From: Panopea generosa
Taxonomy: Eukaryota > Mollusca > Bivalvia > Adapedonta > Hiatellidae
Direction of reading: 5' to 3'
Length of the DNA: 64,000 nt
Assembly (NCBI GenBank): GCA_029582155.1
Contig: CM055895.1
Location: 13,832,787-13,896,786 of the forward strand
The notes beneath the pieces were generated by a model, which saw only the letters and a list, made by a program, of their open reading frames with translations, was not told where the DNA came from and searched no databases. A program made the position numbers and the translations under genes. This document shows, piece by piece, positions 32,681-46,374 of this stretch (positions are counted from its first letter, which is position 1; each line of letters starts with the position of its first letter).

Positions 32681-35350
32681 TCTCACGCTTGTTAATCGCA
32701 CTGATGGTAAAGATGCCTGTACCATACGTGCAACTTCCGGTTCAGAGTTAGATGACATAAAAACAGCAAGTGGAAGGTAAGAAATATGTGATTTTTCATT
32801 ATCAAAATTGTTTTCAAAAAATCTAGATTCCATAGTTTGACCCGTATTTTTAAGCTTAAACTTGTAGATGATGTCTTATAAACCTTAAGAGTACGGTTTC
32901 TTTGAATTTCGTTTTCTTCTGTTCAGACGTGAGACGAATTTGATATTTAGAGCTCTACCTCGCCTTCTTAATCGACCTCTAGCGTTGTTTTAATCCCACA
33001 TTCAACCCTTATACTTACATGTTTGTTAACATACAAAATATTAACGTTTAATAAGTCTAAATTCTCCGACGATGAAATACATGGTAAAACGAAATACTAG
33101 TATGCCAAAATGTGATCGGTACAGAAAGCGGGGAAATGGTACAGAACACGTTCTATGAAAATAAGAACAAAATACTTATGTAGAGTTGTGTACAACAGCA
33201 CTGTCGAAACGTATTGAGCATTGTTTCCATCCCACTACCACAACATACTCGTAAAAAAAACAAATCAATAAACTAACAGAAAACATTTTGTCGGTTTGAA
33301 AATAATGTGGATGGACTTTTTAGCTTAAATGAAATAGGCCTACGTAACTTAAAATGTCATGGGCCCATATCAACATCATGTGTTTAGGTCTACCTTGAAC
33401 AGTCAAGGGTTGATTATTAGCGCCTCATCGAAAGTGGAGCTTAATGAAAGGTTAACCCAGGATATGTTTAGCATGATGGTGTGAGGGATAGGAGGGAAGG
33501 CCACGGGGGTTGGATCCCACACACCCGAATATATATAGCAGTGTTAACATAAAAACCCAGACTCTAATAAACATCCATACAACTACAATATACACACTAG
33601 TGTCTGCACTCGATCGAAGAACAGATTGTGGTCGCTTGAATGTTATTAGCCCCTTTTAAGCTCGTATGTTTGTAAACTATGAAGCGCTATTGTCGTCGTT
33701 GTTGTCGTCCACTGATTAAAGTTTTATGTTTAGCTCAGCATTTTCTTTCTGAACATACTACCTAAGTTATAGTGACTAAACTAAACTTCATAAACACATT
33801 CGTATCAGGTTATACAATGTATATAGCGAAGTTACCTAAATTTCCATACTATAAAAAACTTAAGTTAAAGTTTTTTGTTTAGCTTGGGTTTTAATCTTTT
33901 TTTTTAATCTTTTTTTGTTTTTAAGTAACAGGTATTGATTCTATAAACTGATCATAATCCTTTTAAAAAAGTTTACGTCACTGACCTTGACATTCATAAC
34001 GAACTTAGTTAATACTTGCATTGTCAGGTTAAAGTTCTATGTTTAGCTCAGGCTTTTTCTCTATTTCTCAACAAACGTATTTATGCTATAGTAACTAAAC
34101 TTCATAAACACATTTATGTAATATAGTAAGTGTCCATTAAGTAAATGTGTCCCAAAGGGAGCGACCGGGTTTTCTTATCGCTTTTTTTTACTTTTTAATA
34201 AATGAACACTAACTGGCTTAGTGTTAAACGTTTTGACTGACAGTTTATGTAACTCTGTGTGGAGCTACGATGAAATGTGAGATGATTGATGTTTAGAAGC
34301 CATCCGTTGCTAAGGCCATTTTTAAGCATAGCTCGGTGGGCTTTATAGTTTGTACAGGACTCGTTCAGAATTCAACCAAGGGCTGATTCTGTACAATGTC
34401 ATTCACAAATACGTAGTGATGACGAACTTTTTAATAATTAAGAACGGACTTAATTATTGATTTTATAGGCTGTTTTAACAAACAAGAGTGACACAATTTT
34501 AAAGCGATTTCTGCAGCAAGAAATCAAAACCACTATGAACCATTTTGAAAATATTTCATAACCAAAATACATAGGCCTATTTTTTAAGAGTAAGAAAAAA
34601 AGGGGCGTAACTGTGTAGTGAGACGTACTAGCTTACTGTTAAATCGCCTAGCGGATCTGAAGAACGACGACTAGGACATGCATAATTCCCTTCTCGCCAA
34701 AATGACTACTTTAAAGCAAAAGGGTAAATAAAAACTTAAACTTGACTGATTTTCTGGCTTTTTCATTGGAGGTTAATAGACATGATTCGGGAGATATCAG
34801 GCTCTGGGATAGAATAATACACAATAAAAAGAAGACGTGTCGACAGTTTCATTGCACACAACTCGACATAATTATTTCGTTCTTATTTTCATAAAACGTG
34901 TTCTGTACCATTTTCCCGCTCTCTGTACCGATAACATTTTGGCATATTCCGTTTAACCATGTTTTTATCGTCGGAGAATTTAGATTAATTAAACGTTTAT
35001 ATGTTAAATGTAAACATACAAGTAAATATAAGGATTGAATTCGGGATTAAAACAACGCAAGAGGCCGATTTGGAAGGCGAGGTAGAGCTCTAAATGTCAA
35101 AATCGCCCCACATCTGATCTGAAGAAAACGATTTTCTAAGAAACCGTACTGGCGATGTTTATGTGACTTCGTCTACAAATTTAAGCTTTAAAGACGGGTC
35201 GAACTATGGATTTAGATATTTTTAAAAACAATTTTGATAATGAAAAGTCACATATTCTTTACCTTCCACGTGTTTTTACGTCATCTAACTCTGAACCGAA
35301 AGTTGCACGTATGGTACAGGCATGAGTGCGTTTAGCAGGCGTGCTCTCTG
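32681..35350. mobile_element. 2.7-kb inverted-repeat (foldback-like) element
   Basis: Left arm 32681-33212 is the diverged reverse complement of right arm 34833-35350. Shared blocks include GCCTGTACCATACGTGCAAC, GGTTCAGAGTTAGATGAC, CTCTACCTCGCCTTC and ACACGTTCT. The 1.6-kb loop has no gene; it holds AAAGTT(T/C)TATGTTTAGCT repeats (33718, 34031) and a fragment of the 18488 TIR family. Class unknown. Confidence 0.85.
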
Positions 35351-35372
35351 CTCGTCTACTATATCTGTATTT

Positions 35373-35611
35373 TACGGTGTCCCGTTGGGGCCATCGCGGC
35401 ATATTTATTAAATTAAGTAAAGTCGAAACAACGAAACTTTCACCATCGTAGTTTCGACTTTTCACCGTCGTTGTTTCGTTGTTTCGACTTATTACCACCG
35501 TAGTTGCGACTTTTCACCATCGTTGTTTCAACTTTTCACCATCGTAGTTGCGTTGTTTCGACTTTACTAAATTTAATAAATATGCCACGATGGCCCCAAT
35601 GGGACACCGTA
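35373..35611. mobile_element. 239-bp MITE with 57-bp TIRs and 6-bp target duplication
   Basis: The ends are TACGGTGTCCC and GGGACACCGTA; the inverted ends match over about 57 bp with three mismatches. GTATTT stands on both sides (35367-35372, 35612-35617). The core has a few CACCATCGTAGTTTCGACTT units. Confidence 0.9.
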
Positions 35612-35649
35612 GTATTTGTCTATTCTGTTACTGTATGTTATTCTACTTC

Positions 35650-37075
35650 AGTGCGTGTAATTATGTTAAGATCCAGTCACTGAACTCATAGACAGCATAA
35701 ATACGTATAATGGCGTCATTACTATTCTCATTGTAAATACCTCTCAACTCCAGAGACGGAGTTTGTGAATTATTATCAAGATATTATTTTTTGTTTTTAT
35801 TTTTTTATCGATATAACAATACTTATTAAACGCCCCTCGTATCTATCGCATACTATATGGATTTATCAGGAAATTATATAACATTTGCGAAATGTCTAAT
35901 GGTTTAGACTGCAGCATAGGTATGTATAGTACTAGTATTATGACACATGTTGACAACTGAGTGATAATGATACTTTTATTATGATTTCAGCGGTATGTGC
36001 TCTTAAATGTGTGTATTGAAAACTATATATAGCTCGCCCGTAAATTCATCACATTTTCGCACAGGCGCTTGGGGAGTGGCTACTAACGTTTAATGGGGGT
36101 GGGCAGGACCCCTAGCGTATATATAGAGACAAGGAAAGAAACAAACATGAACCCCTTCCCCGATCAAAATTAGAGTTTCTAAGTCAATAGGCCATCAACT
36201 TTAACACACCCGGTCTCGTTCTATCGCTGAATGATTTATCTTCAAGATCGTACCGATGTTTATGCATACATCGGCCGTAATTGTTACTTCTATATAACAG
36301 TGACTATAACAGACACATAACAAGTTTTATTAACACATGAAAACGACATATTTCTGACTGGTATATACTTGAAATAATAGTACATGTAATACATACATCG
36401 ACTATATTAAAAGTGTTAAAAGTTTAACCTACGGGCTAAACAACAAATGGATACATATACGTGTAATGTTCAGTCAAGGGTATAGAGCACGAGCCAACTC
36501 GTGCGATACAGTCGGTATATGTAGGCACTCTCCATTCGCGGCCATTTCATTTGTCGAATAGTTACGTTGTTTACACATATGTTCATAAGATCCCCAATAC
36601 CCACCCAAAAGAGGTCAAAGTAAAGTACAAAACATGGTGTTTATTTAGTATTTTAAACTGTATATACAGTTAATTGAGGTCGGTATTGTGGTTATGAAGT
36701 ATTTATAGTTGAAAGTTGGGATAAACTTTCTGTCAGATGATGGGCATTTTGAATAAGGTTGTTAAATATTTGAGTTTGTATATTGACAGATAGCCATTGC
36801 AAGACAAGAGTGTTTCGTGCGAATAAAATCTCCATCGTATCAGCTATTGCAGATCCTCTTATAATGACAGGATGTTTGACAGATCGCTTTGTGCATATTT
36901 ACTGTAAAAAATATGTTATAACGGCAATGCTAGTGACAATCCTATACCATGTCTTTTTCACTTCAATTGTCTGAGTTTGCTTTGAAAAGAAAGTAAAAAT
37001 GATTTGTTTTCGTTTGAGCAAAGCGAATTAGAAAATAGCTAAATTTCGGAGAAAAAAAAAACAAATGATAAAGCT
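35650..37075. other. Intergenic stretch, no feature recognised
   Basis: AT-rich sequence with only short random frames. I see no gene or repeat family here. Confidence 0.4.
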
Positions 37076-37088
37076 AAGTATTATACTT

Positions 37089-37089
37089 A

Positions 37090-37152
<63 letters not shown>
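37089..37152. repeat. (TCTG)n microsatellite
   Basis: A perfect tetranucleotide run of about 16 copies. Confidence 0.97.
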
Positions 37153-37789
37153 CTACACACCCTCACTGGTTTTATAAGCAGCCAGGTTAAAAGTTTAGTG
37201 ATACCTTTAATGTGCGCGGGATGTTTATATTCCTCTAATGGATGGCATCCTTTCACCGTATCTTACACAACAATGCAATGTAGGAATGTGTCATGGGTGG
37301 TTTTAAAAATCTGTTTGTCGATTAAAGGTTGTTCGTGTTCCTATCCGAATTTTTGACACCAGGCATATATTACCAAAATTCTATGACGTTTCAGCTTTCG
37401 TTTTAGTTTTGTTTTTAAATGTAGTTCCCCAGAATCCCGTTAACAGCGCCCTTTAGCGGTATGTATTTTTCACTTATTTTTTGCCCTATAGAATGGTCAA
37501 TATTAATTAAAAATTGTTGTTTTTTTTGTATTTCCTGTGATAAGATTATAACTATGTTACAGATAAAACGCAATTTATGTTACTTTTACATCAAATCATT
37601 ATGCCGCGGTTGATTAAAATGCGGGTTTAACAACATTCACGCTATATTGCGCAAAATGTCATGATACAAGTTCTTGATAATAACATGTTAAACTTTATTC
37701 ATTTCACTTCAATATGACCGAATAAAAAGAGGGAGTGTTCACGCTAGTTTTTGAAACTTGCAACCGCAAATGAGATTGATTGTTTAATA

Positions 37790-38012
37790 CTGAGCTTCAT
37801 TTTTATGCCATCGAGGGCTAACAGACGATCAGCTAGCCTAAGGACTGTTTCCTCGGATCCTGAAAGGTTAAACAGTACTCGAACACATCTCATCTTCGCA
37901 AGTAACTGATAACTCTTTACTCAGTGCGAGTCGAGACACAATGTCAATAATCACGGAGAGTCTGTCCCTTGATTTATAGTCATTCGCGCTACCGACTGAG
38001 CTAATCAGGATT
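37790..38012 (-). mobile_element. SINE family A copy, short head
   Basis: It has the tail TTTATGCCATCGAGGGCTAA, the body and a GCTACCGACTGAGCTAATC head; the B-box region is deleted. Confidence 0.82.
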
Positions 38013-38649
38013 TTAATGACCGCACATTTGTTTTAACGTCTCCACATTCGTTGTCACCGTTAAAGAACATTATTAAAAACTTTATATACAGTCGCAAATT
38101 CCAAAATAAGAGTTTCGTTAACACTATATTCTCAGACGCTCGTTCCACTACAGAACATGACGTCATGAGCTTAAAAAGCATTCACCAGGAACATAAACAA
38201 ACGCAGAAACTATAGCTAGTTCCACGATCGATTCTATTATTGCGCAAAAAACGTCGTCATACGCTACCTCTATCAGCGCAGAGAGGTTTAATGAACATGA
38301 AATGCAAATAATAAAACATACTTTAAAGCGAAGAAATGTAATATATTTCAATTACGTGCTGCACGAGTCTCTTGTGTGGCAATGCACTTGCAATTATCGC
38401 CATTATCTCTAAACTGGTACATGTAAATTTAGTAGTCCAGGTTACAAACCTAATATAATGATTCAACACACGCGTGCCTGTTACAGAATGGAAATAAACT
38501 GTCTGATATTGCGGACTGACTGAACGACACTTGTTTAAGCTACACATTTAAATAGACCTAAAAACGTACACATGAATCATATTTTCTTTAATTAAAACAA
38601 GAAATGTCCATTGAATTTATGTGTTGACGTGCCGTAAAACACCATTCTT

Positions 38650-38940
38650 TCATTCATTCAACCATTCATTCGTTCCTTCCTTCCTTCCTTCGTTTCTTCG
38701 TTCCTTCCTTCCTTCCATCCTTAATTATTTAATTAATTCATTAATTCCTTCATTAATTAATTAATTCATTCATTCATTCATTCATTCATTCATTCATTCA
38801 TTCATTCATTCTTCCATTCATTCATTCATTCATTCATTCATTCATTCATTCATTCATTCATTCATTCATTCATTCATTCATTCATTCATTCATTCATTCA
38901 TTCATTCATTCATCCATTCATTCATTCATTCATTCATTCT
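38650..38940. repeat. (TTCA)n microsatellite with TTCC start
   Basis: Mixed TTCC and AATT repeats pass into about 45 copies of TTCA with a few CCAT interruptions. Confidence 0.96.
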
Positions 38941-39407
38941 GTCCGATGAATGGGACACATACCATTCCCGCCATACCCGACCGGTAGGGGACACGAGCCC
39001 CCCGCCAGCCTGTCACAATTCACCTCTGCGTGGATATTTCCTGTACATTTTTAACAGCTATACATGACTGTCAGTTATAGAAGGATAACTTACATTGTAT
39101 TGTAAAAGTAACAACAACATGGAGCGTCAGAGTACACGAGGTAGTCTGTCTGACAAAGTGAAAGTAGTATTGAGTTATAATGTATTCATACCCCATTTCA
39201 AAATCTCATTTTATCACAATTCAAATATGACAGTGATGTCAAAATGTTCCAACGGTATCGTACAAGTCATTCAAATCACGAAACGAGCACAGATATAAGA
39301 CAAGATGCATTTCGTGAATAAATCGAAATAATGATATATTTAAACTTTATTATGCGACTTACCACAGGGAACCACTATTTCAAAGTATTCATTAACAAAA
39401 TCATTAT

Positions 39408-39520
39408 GGAGCGAGTGGCCCAGTGGTAGAGCACCGAACCAGTTGTTGGAGGGTCATGAGTTCGACCCTCCGCCACGACCGTATGTGATGTTTTTGAGAA
39501 AGGTGTCGTCTATGAGGACA
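39408..39520 (+). mobile_element. SINE family D copy at the start of the 50-bp satellite
   Basis: The head is GTGGCCCAGTGGTAGAGCAC, then GAGTTCGACCC and GTATGTGATGTTTTTGAGAA. The SINE passes without a gap into the first satellite unit. Confidence 0.78.
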
Positions 39521-42500
39521 TAATATATTAAACTCAGTGCTGCACGAATGATGTGCCGTTTATGAGGACATTATCAATTAAGTTCGGTGCTACAAGAACG
39601 AGGTGTCGTCTATGAGGACATTATATATTAAAATCAGTGCTACACGAATGATGTGTCGCCGATGAGCACATTATATATTTCACTCAGTGCTACACGAACG
39701 ATGTGTCGCCGATGAGCACATTATATATTTCACTCAGTGCTACACGAACGATGTGTCGTCGATTAGCACATTATATATTTCACTCAGTGCTACAAGAACG
39801 ATGTGATGTCGATGAGCACATTATATATTAAGCTCAGCGCTATACGAACGAAGCGGCGGCAACGAGGACATTATATGTTAAACTCAGTACTACACGACCG
39901 AAACGTCGTCCTTGACAACAACTACATACTAAACTCAGTGCGATAAAAACGAAGCGTCGTCCATTAGGATAATAAATATCAAACTCAGTGCTACAAGAAC
40001 GATGTGTCGTTCATGCGGACATTATTTATCAAACTCAGTTCTACAAGAACGAGGCGTCCTCAATTCGGAGATATTTATTAAACACAGTGCTACAAGAACG
40101 AGGTGTCATCCATGAGGACATTGTATAATAAATTCAGTGCTAAACGAACGAGGGTCCGTCCATTTAAAAAAGTAAATATCAAACTCAGTGCTACAATAAC
40201 GAGGCGTCGTCATTGAGGACACTATATATTAAACTCAGTGCTAAATGAACGAGGTGCCGTCCATGAGGACTTTATATATGAAACTCAGTGCTGAAAGAAT
40301 GAGGCGCCGTCCATCAGGACATTGTATAATAAACTCAGTTTTACAAAAACGAGGCGTCGTCCATGAGGCCATAATATACTAAACTCAGTCTACAAGAACG
40401 AGGCGTCGTCCATGAGGACATTATATATTAAACTCAGTGCTACAAGAACGAGGCGTCGTCCATAAGGACTTATATATTAAACTCAGTGCTAAATGAAAGA
40501 GGCAACGTACATGAGGATGTTATTTATTAAACTCAGTGCTAAAAGAATGAGGCGCCGTGCATAAGGACATTATATATTAAACTCAGTTCAACAAGAATGA
40601 GGCGTCGTCCATGAGGACATTATATATTAAATTTAGTCTTACAAGAACATGGCGTCGTCCATTAGGATGTTGTATATTAAAACCAGTTCTACAAGAACGA
40701 GGCGTCGTCAAGGACGACATTATATATCAAACTTAGTGCTACAAGAACGAGGCGTCGTCATTGAGGACATTATATATTTAACTCAGTTCTACAAGAATGA
40801 GCCGTCGTCCATGCGGACATTATATATTAAACTCAGTGCTATAAGGACGAATCGGCGTACATGAGGACATTATATATTAAACATAGTTCTACAAGAATGA
40901 GGCATCGTCAGTGAGGACATTATATATTAAACTCAGTTCTACAAGAATGAGACATTGTCATTGAGGACTTTATATATTAAACTCAGAGCTATAAGGACGA
41001 ATCGGAGTCCATGAGGACATTATATATTAAACATAGTCATACGAAAACATGGCGTCGTCATTGAGGACATTATATATTAAACTCAGTGTAACAAAAACGA
41101 GGCGTCGTCCATGAACATTTTATATTAAACTTAGTCTTACAAGAACATGGCGTCGTCCATTAGGACATTGTATATTAAACTCAGTGCTACAAGAACGAGG
41201 CGTCGTCGATGAGGACGAGGCATCGTCCATGAGGACATTATATATTAAACTTAGTGCTACAAGAACGAGACGTCGTCCATGAGGACATAATATATTAAAC
41301 TCAGTTCTACAAGAACGAGGTGTCGTCAAGGAGGACTTTATATATTAAACTCAGTGCTTTAAGGACGAATCGGCGTCCATGAGGACATTTTATATTAAAC
41401 ATAGTCATACAAGAATAAGGCATCGTCATTGAGGATATTATATATTAAACTCAGTTTTACAAGAATGAGGCGTGGTCCATTAGGACGTTATTTATTAAAC
41501 ACAGTGTTACAAAAAACGAGGCGTCGTCCATGAGGACATTCTATATTAAACTTAGTCTTACAAAACTATGGCGTCGTCCATTAGGACATTGTATATTAAA
41601 CTCAGTGCTACAAGAACGAGGCGTCATCCATGAGGACATTATATATTAAACTCAGTGCTACAAGAACGAGGCGTCGTCCATGAGGACATTATATATTAAA
41701 CTCAGTGTTACAAAAACGATGCGTCGTTCATGAGGACATTATATATTAAACTCAGTTCTACAATAACGAGGCGTCGTCCATTAGGACATTATATATTAAA
41801 CACAGTGTTACAAAAACGAGGCGTCGTCCATGAGGACATTCTATATTAAACTTAGTCTTACAAGACTATGGCGTCGTCCATTAGGACATTGTATATTAAA
41901 CTCAGTGTTACAAAAACGAGGCGTCGTCCATGAGGACATTCTATATTAAACTTAGTCTTACAAGACTATGGCGTCGTCCATTAGGACATTATATATTAAA
42001 CTCAGTGTTACAAAAACGAGGCGTCGTCCATGAGGACATTCTATATTAAACTTAGTCTTACAAGACTATGGCGTCGTCCATTAGGACATTGTATATTAAA
42101 CTCAGTGTTACAAAAACGAGGCGTCGTCCATGAGGACATTCTATATTAAACTTAGTCTTACAAGACTATGGCGTCGTCCATTAGGACATTATATATTAAA
42201 CTCAGTGTTACAAAAATGAGGCGTCGTCCATGAGGACATTATATATTAAACTCAGTTCTACAATAACGAGGCGTCGTCCATTAGGACGCTATATATTAAA
42301 CTTAGTCTTACAAGACTATGGCGTCGTCCATTAGGACGTTATATATTAAACTTAGTCTTACAAGACTATGGCGTCGTCCATTAGGACATTATATATTAAA
42401 CTCAGTTCTACAATAACGAGGCATCGTCCATTAGGACGTTATATATTAAACACAGTGTTACAAAAAAGAGGCGTCGTCCATGAGGACATTCTATATTAAA

Positions 42501-42690
42501 CTTAGTCTTACAAGACTATGGCGTCATCCATGAGGACATTATATATTAAACTCAGTGTTACAAAAACGAGGCGTCGTCCATGAGGACAGTATATATTAAA
42601 CTCAGTGTTACAAAAACAAGGTGTCGTCCATGAGGACATTATATATAAAACTCTGTGCTATAAAGACGAGGCGACGTCCATGAGGATGTC
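39500..42690. repeat. 50-bp satellite, divergent left, homogeneous right
   Basis: About 64 units of GAGGCGTCGTCCATGAGGAC, ATTATATATTAAACTCAGTG and CTACAAGAAC. Each unit holds a small palindrome GTCCATGAGGAC. From 41500 a two-unit block (TTAGTCTTACAAGACTATGG with GTGTTACAAAAACGAGG) recurs about every 100 bp. Confidence 0.96.
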
Positions 42691-43985
42691 CAGACTCACT
42701 TTTGTCTGCTATGTTTGTTATACAGAGTAAGATATCAAGACATACTTATTTCTTCTATGTTGGTTCTGTAGAATAAGATGTCCAGACATACTTTTTTCTG
42801 CTATGTTGGTCCAAAATGTCTGTTATGTTGGTTCTGCAGAGTAAGATGGCCAGACATACTTATGTCTGCTTTATTGATTCTGCAGAGCGAGATTTCCAAA
42901 CATTCTTCTTTCTGCTATGTTAGTTCTTCAGAGTTAGATGTCCAGATACACGTATGTCTGCTATGTTGGTTCTGCAGAGTTAGATGTCCAGACACACTTA
43001 TGTCTGCTATGTTGGTTCTGCAGAGTTAGATGTCCAGACACACTTATGTCTGCTATGTTGGTTCTGCAGAGTTAGATGTCCAGACACACTTACGTCTGCT
43101 ATGTTGGTTCTGCAGAGTTAGATGTCCAGACACACTTATGTCTGCTATGTTTGTTCTGCAGAGTTAGATGTGCAGACACACTTATGTCTGCTATGTTGGT
43201 TCTGCAGAGTTAGATGTGCAGACACACTTATGTCTGCTATGTTGGTTCTGCAGAGTTAGATGTGCAGACACACTTATGTCTGCTATGTTAGTTCTTCAAA
43301 GTTAGATGTGCAGACACACTTATGTCTGCTATGTTGGTTCTGCAGAGTTAGATGTCCAGACACACTTATGTCTGCTATGTTTGTTCTGCAGAGTTAGATG
43401 TGCAGACACACTTATGTCTGCTATGTTGGTTCTGCAGAGTTAGATGTGCAGACACACTTATGTCTGCTATGTTGGTTCTGCAGAGTTAGATGTGCAGACA
43501 CACTTATGTCTGCTATGTTGGTTCTTCAAAGTTAGATGTGCAGACACACTTATGTCTGCTATGTTGGTTCTGCAGAGTTAGATGTCCAGACACACTTATG
43601 TCTGCTATGTTTGTTCTGCAGAGTTAGATGTGCAGACACACTTATGTCTGCTATGTTGGTTCTGCAGAGTTAGATGTGCAGACACACTTATGTCTGCTAT
43701 GTTGGTTCTGCAGAGTTAGATGTGCAGACACACTTATGTCTGCTATGTTGGTTCTGCAGAGTTAGATGTGCAGACACACTCATGTCTGCTATGTTGGTTC
43801 TGCAGAGTTAGATGTGCAGACACACTTATGTCTGCTATGTTGGTTCTGCAGAGTTAGATGTGCAGACGCACTCATGTCTGCTATGTTGGTTCTGCAGAGT
43901 TAGATGTGCAGACACACTTATGTCTGCTATGTTGGTTCTGCAGAGCACGATTTCGAAACAAATTTATGTCTGCTATGTTGGTACG
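42690..43985. repeat. 46-bp satellite
   Basis: About 28 units with CAGACACACTTATGTCTGCT, ATGTTGGTTCTGCAGAG and TTAGATGTG. A five-unit block (marker GTTCTTCAAAG at 43289 and about 43523) recurs near 230 bp. It directly abuts the 50-bp satellite. Confidence 0.95.
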
Positions 43986-44078
43986 CTCAGACATAATTAT
44001 ATATGTAAAATGTTATGTATATTTATGAGTACTATGTCGTTCCGGTAGTACGTGATTACCCGACATACTTATATCAAT

Positions 44079-44582
44079 TGCACTCAAGAGATATGAAAAC
44101 GCAATATAAACGTAGCATATTAAGCACGTGTGTATATATTCATATCAAACAGTAACACATGTTTAGTTATGTTATTAGTTGAGATTTTACTGAATAATTT
44201 GGCATTGATGTCACCTTTTTTTCATTTCCAGACAAGCCCCTTATTAGTCCTGTTAAGATACCACATCACATATTATCTCTTTGCGGATTTATTTAAGAAA
44301 TGATGTAACATCATAAGAGGATAAAATGTCAACTATAAAAAACTAGTGTTAGTGGTGACCTTATCAAAGCTTAAACATTTTTTCAGTCAGGTGATAAATT
44401 TGAACTTGTAACGTCTCGTCCGATTGCGGTAATTTCTTAATATGTTTTGCAGCAATAAATGTAAACAGAAAAACAGATTAGAAACATTTTGTTACATTTT
44501 TGTACGGGTTGACCTGAAATGAACGCACATTGACTGGACTATATGAACCCTATGTTGCGTTTTCATGTATCTTGAGTGTGTA
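44079..44582. mobile_element. Probable TIR element, ~500 bp
   Basis: GCACTCAAGAGATATGAAAA (left) faces TTTTCATGTATCTTGAGTG (right) as a diverged inverted repeat of about 30 bp. No transposase and no clear target duplication. Confidence 0.6.
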
Positions 44583-44744
44583 CTGTTCAATAAAAGAATA
44601 TAATACAAACACAAGCAAAATATATCTCAATATATAATCCCAAAATTTATCCTAATTGAATATTGTATTATTATATTACTGAATATTTAATCTTGAACAT
44701 ATACCGGCTAGCAAAAGTTACAATCTTATACAACAATAAATGTA

Positions 44745-45290
44745 TTAAAGTGGCATCTCATCGCAAAATACCCCTGCATTAATGAGAATACAGATACTTA
44801 AATTTTACAATTTTCAGATAAAAATAAATTAATATTTATTAATTATTTTATTTATAACTTATATCTCAGTAGGCATCGCGAGGATCACAACATTCATCCC
44901 CGAAAGTAGTACAGGTTTTTACTGAACCAACAGGTTATAGCAAGCCAGAAATACGTTTAATGACTGGACCAAACGTTCCTTCTATAGCAATAATGTTCTA
45001 TACTTATGTTCGGACCGTTATATAAGCGATATTATATGTAATATCTGACCTGATGTCCTACATCCATTGGCTATCTTTACGTCAAATGTAAATGTAGAAG
45101 TTGACAAACAAAACGAGTGCGACATAAACCACCAATCTCATAACTATAAGAAACAGTCTAGTTTGTCTAAGAATGTCCTAGGCGTTTCCAGCCAATATCC
45201 CAATTAAAATACCCATTTAAATTAAATGTTCATTAAATATAATTATAAATAGAAAAAAGGAGTTTTTCATGTGAAATGCCACTTTAAATG
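44745..45290. mobile_element. Possible TIR element, ~545 bp
   Basis: ATTAAAGTGGCATCTCA faces TGAAATGCCACTTTAAAT at the other end. The terminal match is short, so this is tentative. Confidence 0.4.
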
Positions 45291-45764
45291 ATAGACGTGA
45301 CGACGATTAAACACTATATATAACCATTTACACACTACCCTAATAGTCTAGTACATTTATCTCAAATAAAAAGAGGCTCTTAATTGAAGGTCGCACCCCC
45401 TCCATCCCCATCCATTGGATTGCCAATGTTTTTTTGCTTCTGATTTGTATCAATGGAAGCTTAGAATGTCTACTTTGATTTAAGAAATGTAAGACGACTT
45501 GTCAAATGGTGTCCGTTTCCATGGTAACATAGCTTTGTTTGATATTAGATAAACCCATCTTTCCGCATCATTCCGGTACTGGTGTTGTCATTTTCCTTCT
45601 GTTATTTCAGTAACAAGACACGACAATGTATACCATTACAACAAATAGTCACTCAAAATTCCAAAGGCGTGGCTGATGGTCAGAAATCCAAATGATGGAC
45701 GCTGCTGCAAGGCCATATAAAACAGACTATGGACGTACTTACGAGCGGGACGTTATGGGGTTGG

Positions 45765-46045
45765 GTTTTTATCTGTTATATAAACATCTTATTTGTTCAT
45801 AAACAAAACAAAACCTATTTTCTCTCTATCTCTAATACCACAAACCTTGAGTTCCAGCCCTAATTACATTAAAAAAAATAATGAAAATTAAAAAATGAAA
45901 AAGTAAAAAAAAATGTGTTAAAAATGAAAAAAATGGATTTAACCCCACAATGGCATTCTATACAGATATGACATTGTGGGGTTAATAAATAAACCCCACA
46001 AACTCAACTCAACCCCACAATGACATTCTGTACTCACAAACAACC
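45765..46045. repeat. Dispersed repeat, second copy of 31430-31715
   Basis: Same order of blocks as the copy beside the P450 promoter, with two CCCCACAATG hairpin pairs. The flanks differ. Confidence 0.82.
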
Positions 46046-46374
46046 ACATAATGTAGCCTGGGCATGTACGGAACCACGCAAAGGTGATGGGAGTCACATT
46101 CCAGCCAAGAAACAAACACAAGCATAGGCAGTTCTGTGTCAATATGATTTACCATCATGAAAAACACACAATAATAGTTATAATTTTATCGCCTTCCCTT
46201 CATATTTTTGCTAAATAAAAAGGTTTTCATAGTGCAAGGAAGTATTTCTGAGTGTCCGGAATGTCTATATAATATTCATGTCCGTTATTCAGAAATTTAC
46301 TACTATGTTAAATTATTTCTGATTGTCCAGAATTTCCATATGATATTCATGACTACTCTTATCACTAGTGGTGT

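Noticed and set aside
39500-42690. Hammerhead ribozyme satellite
   Set aside because: Units hold GTCCATGAGGAC but I could not find the conserved CTGATGA and GAAA core in the right order.
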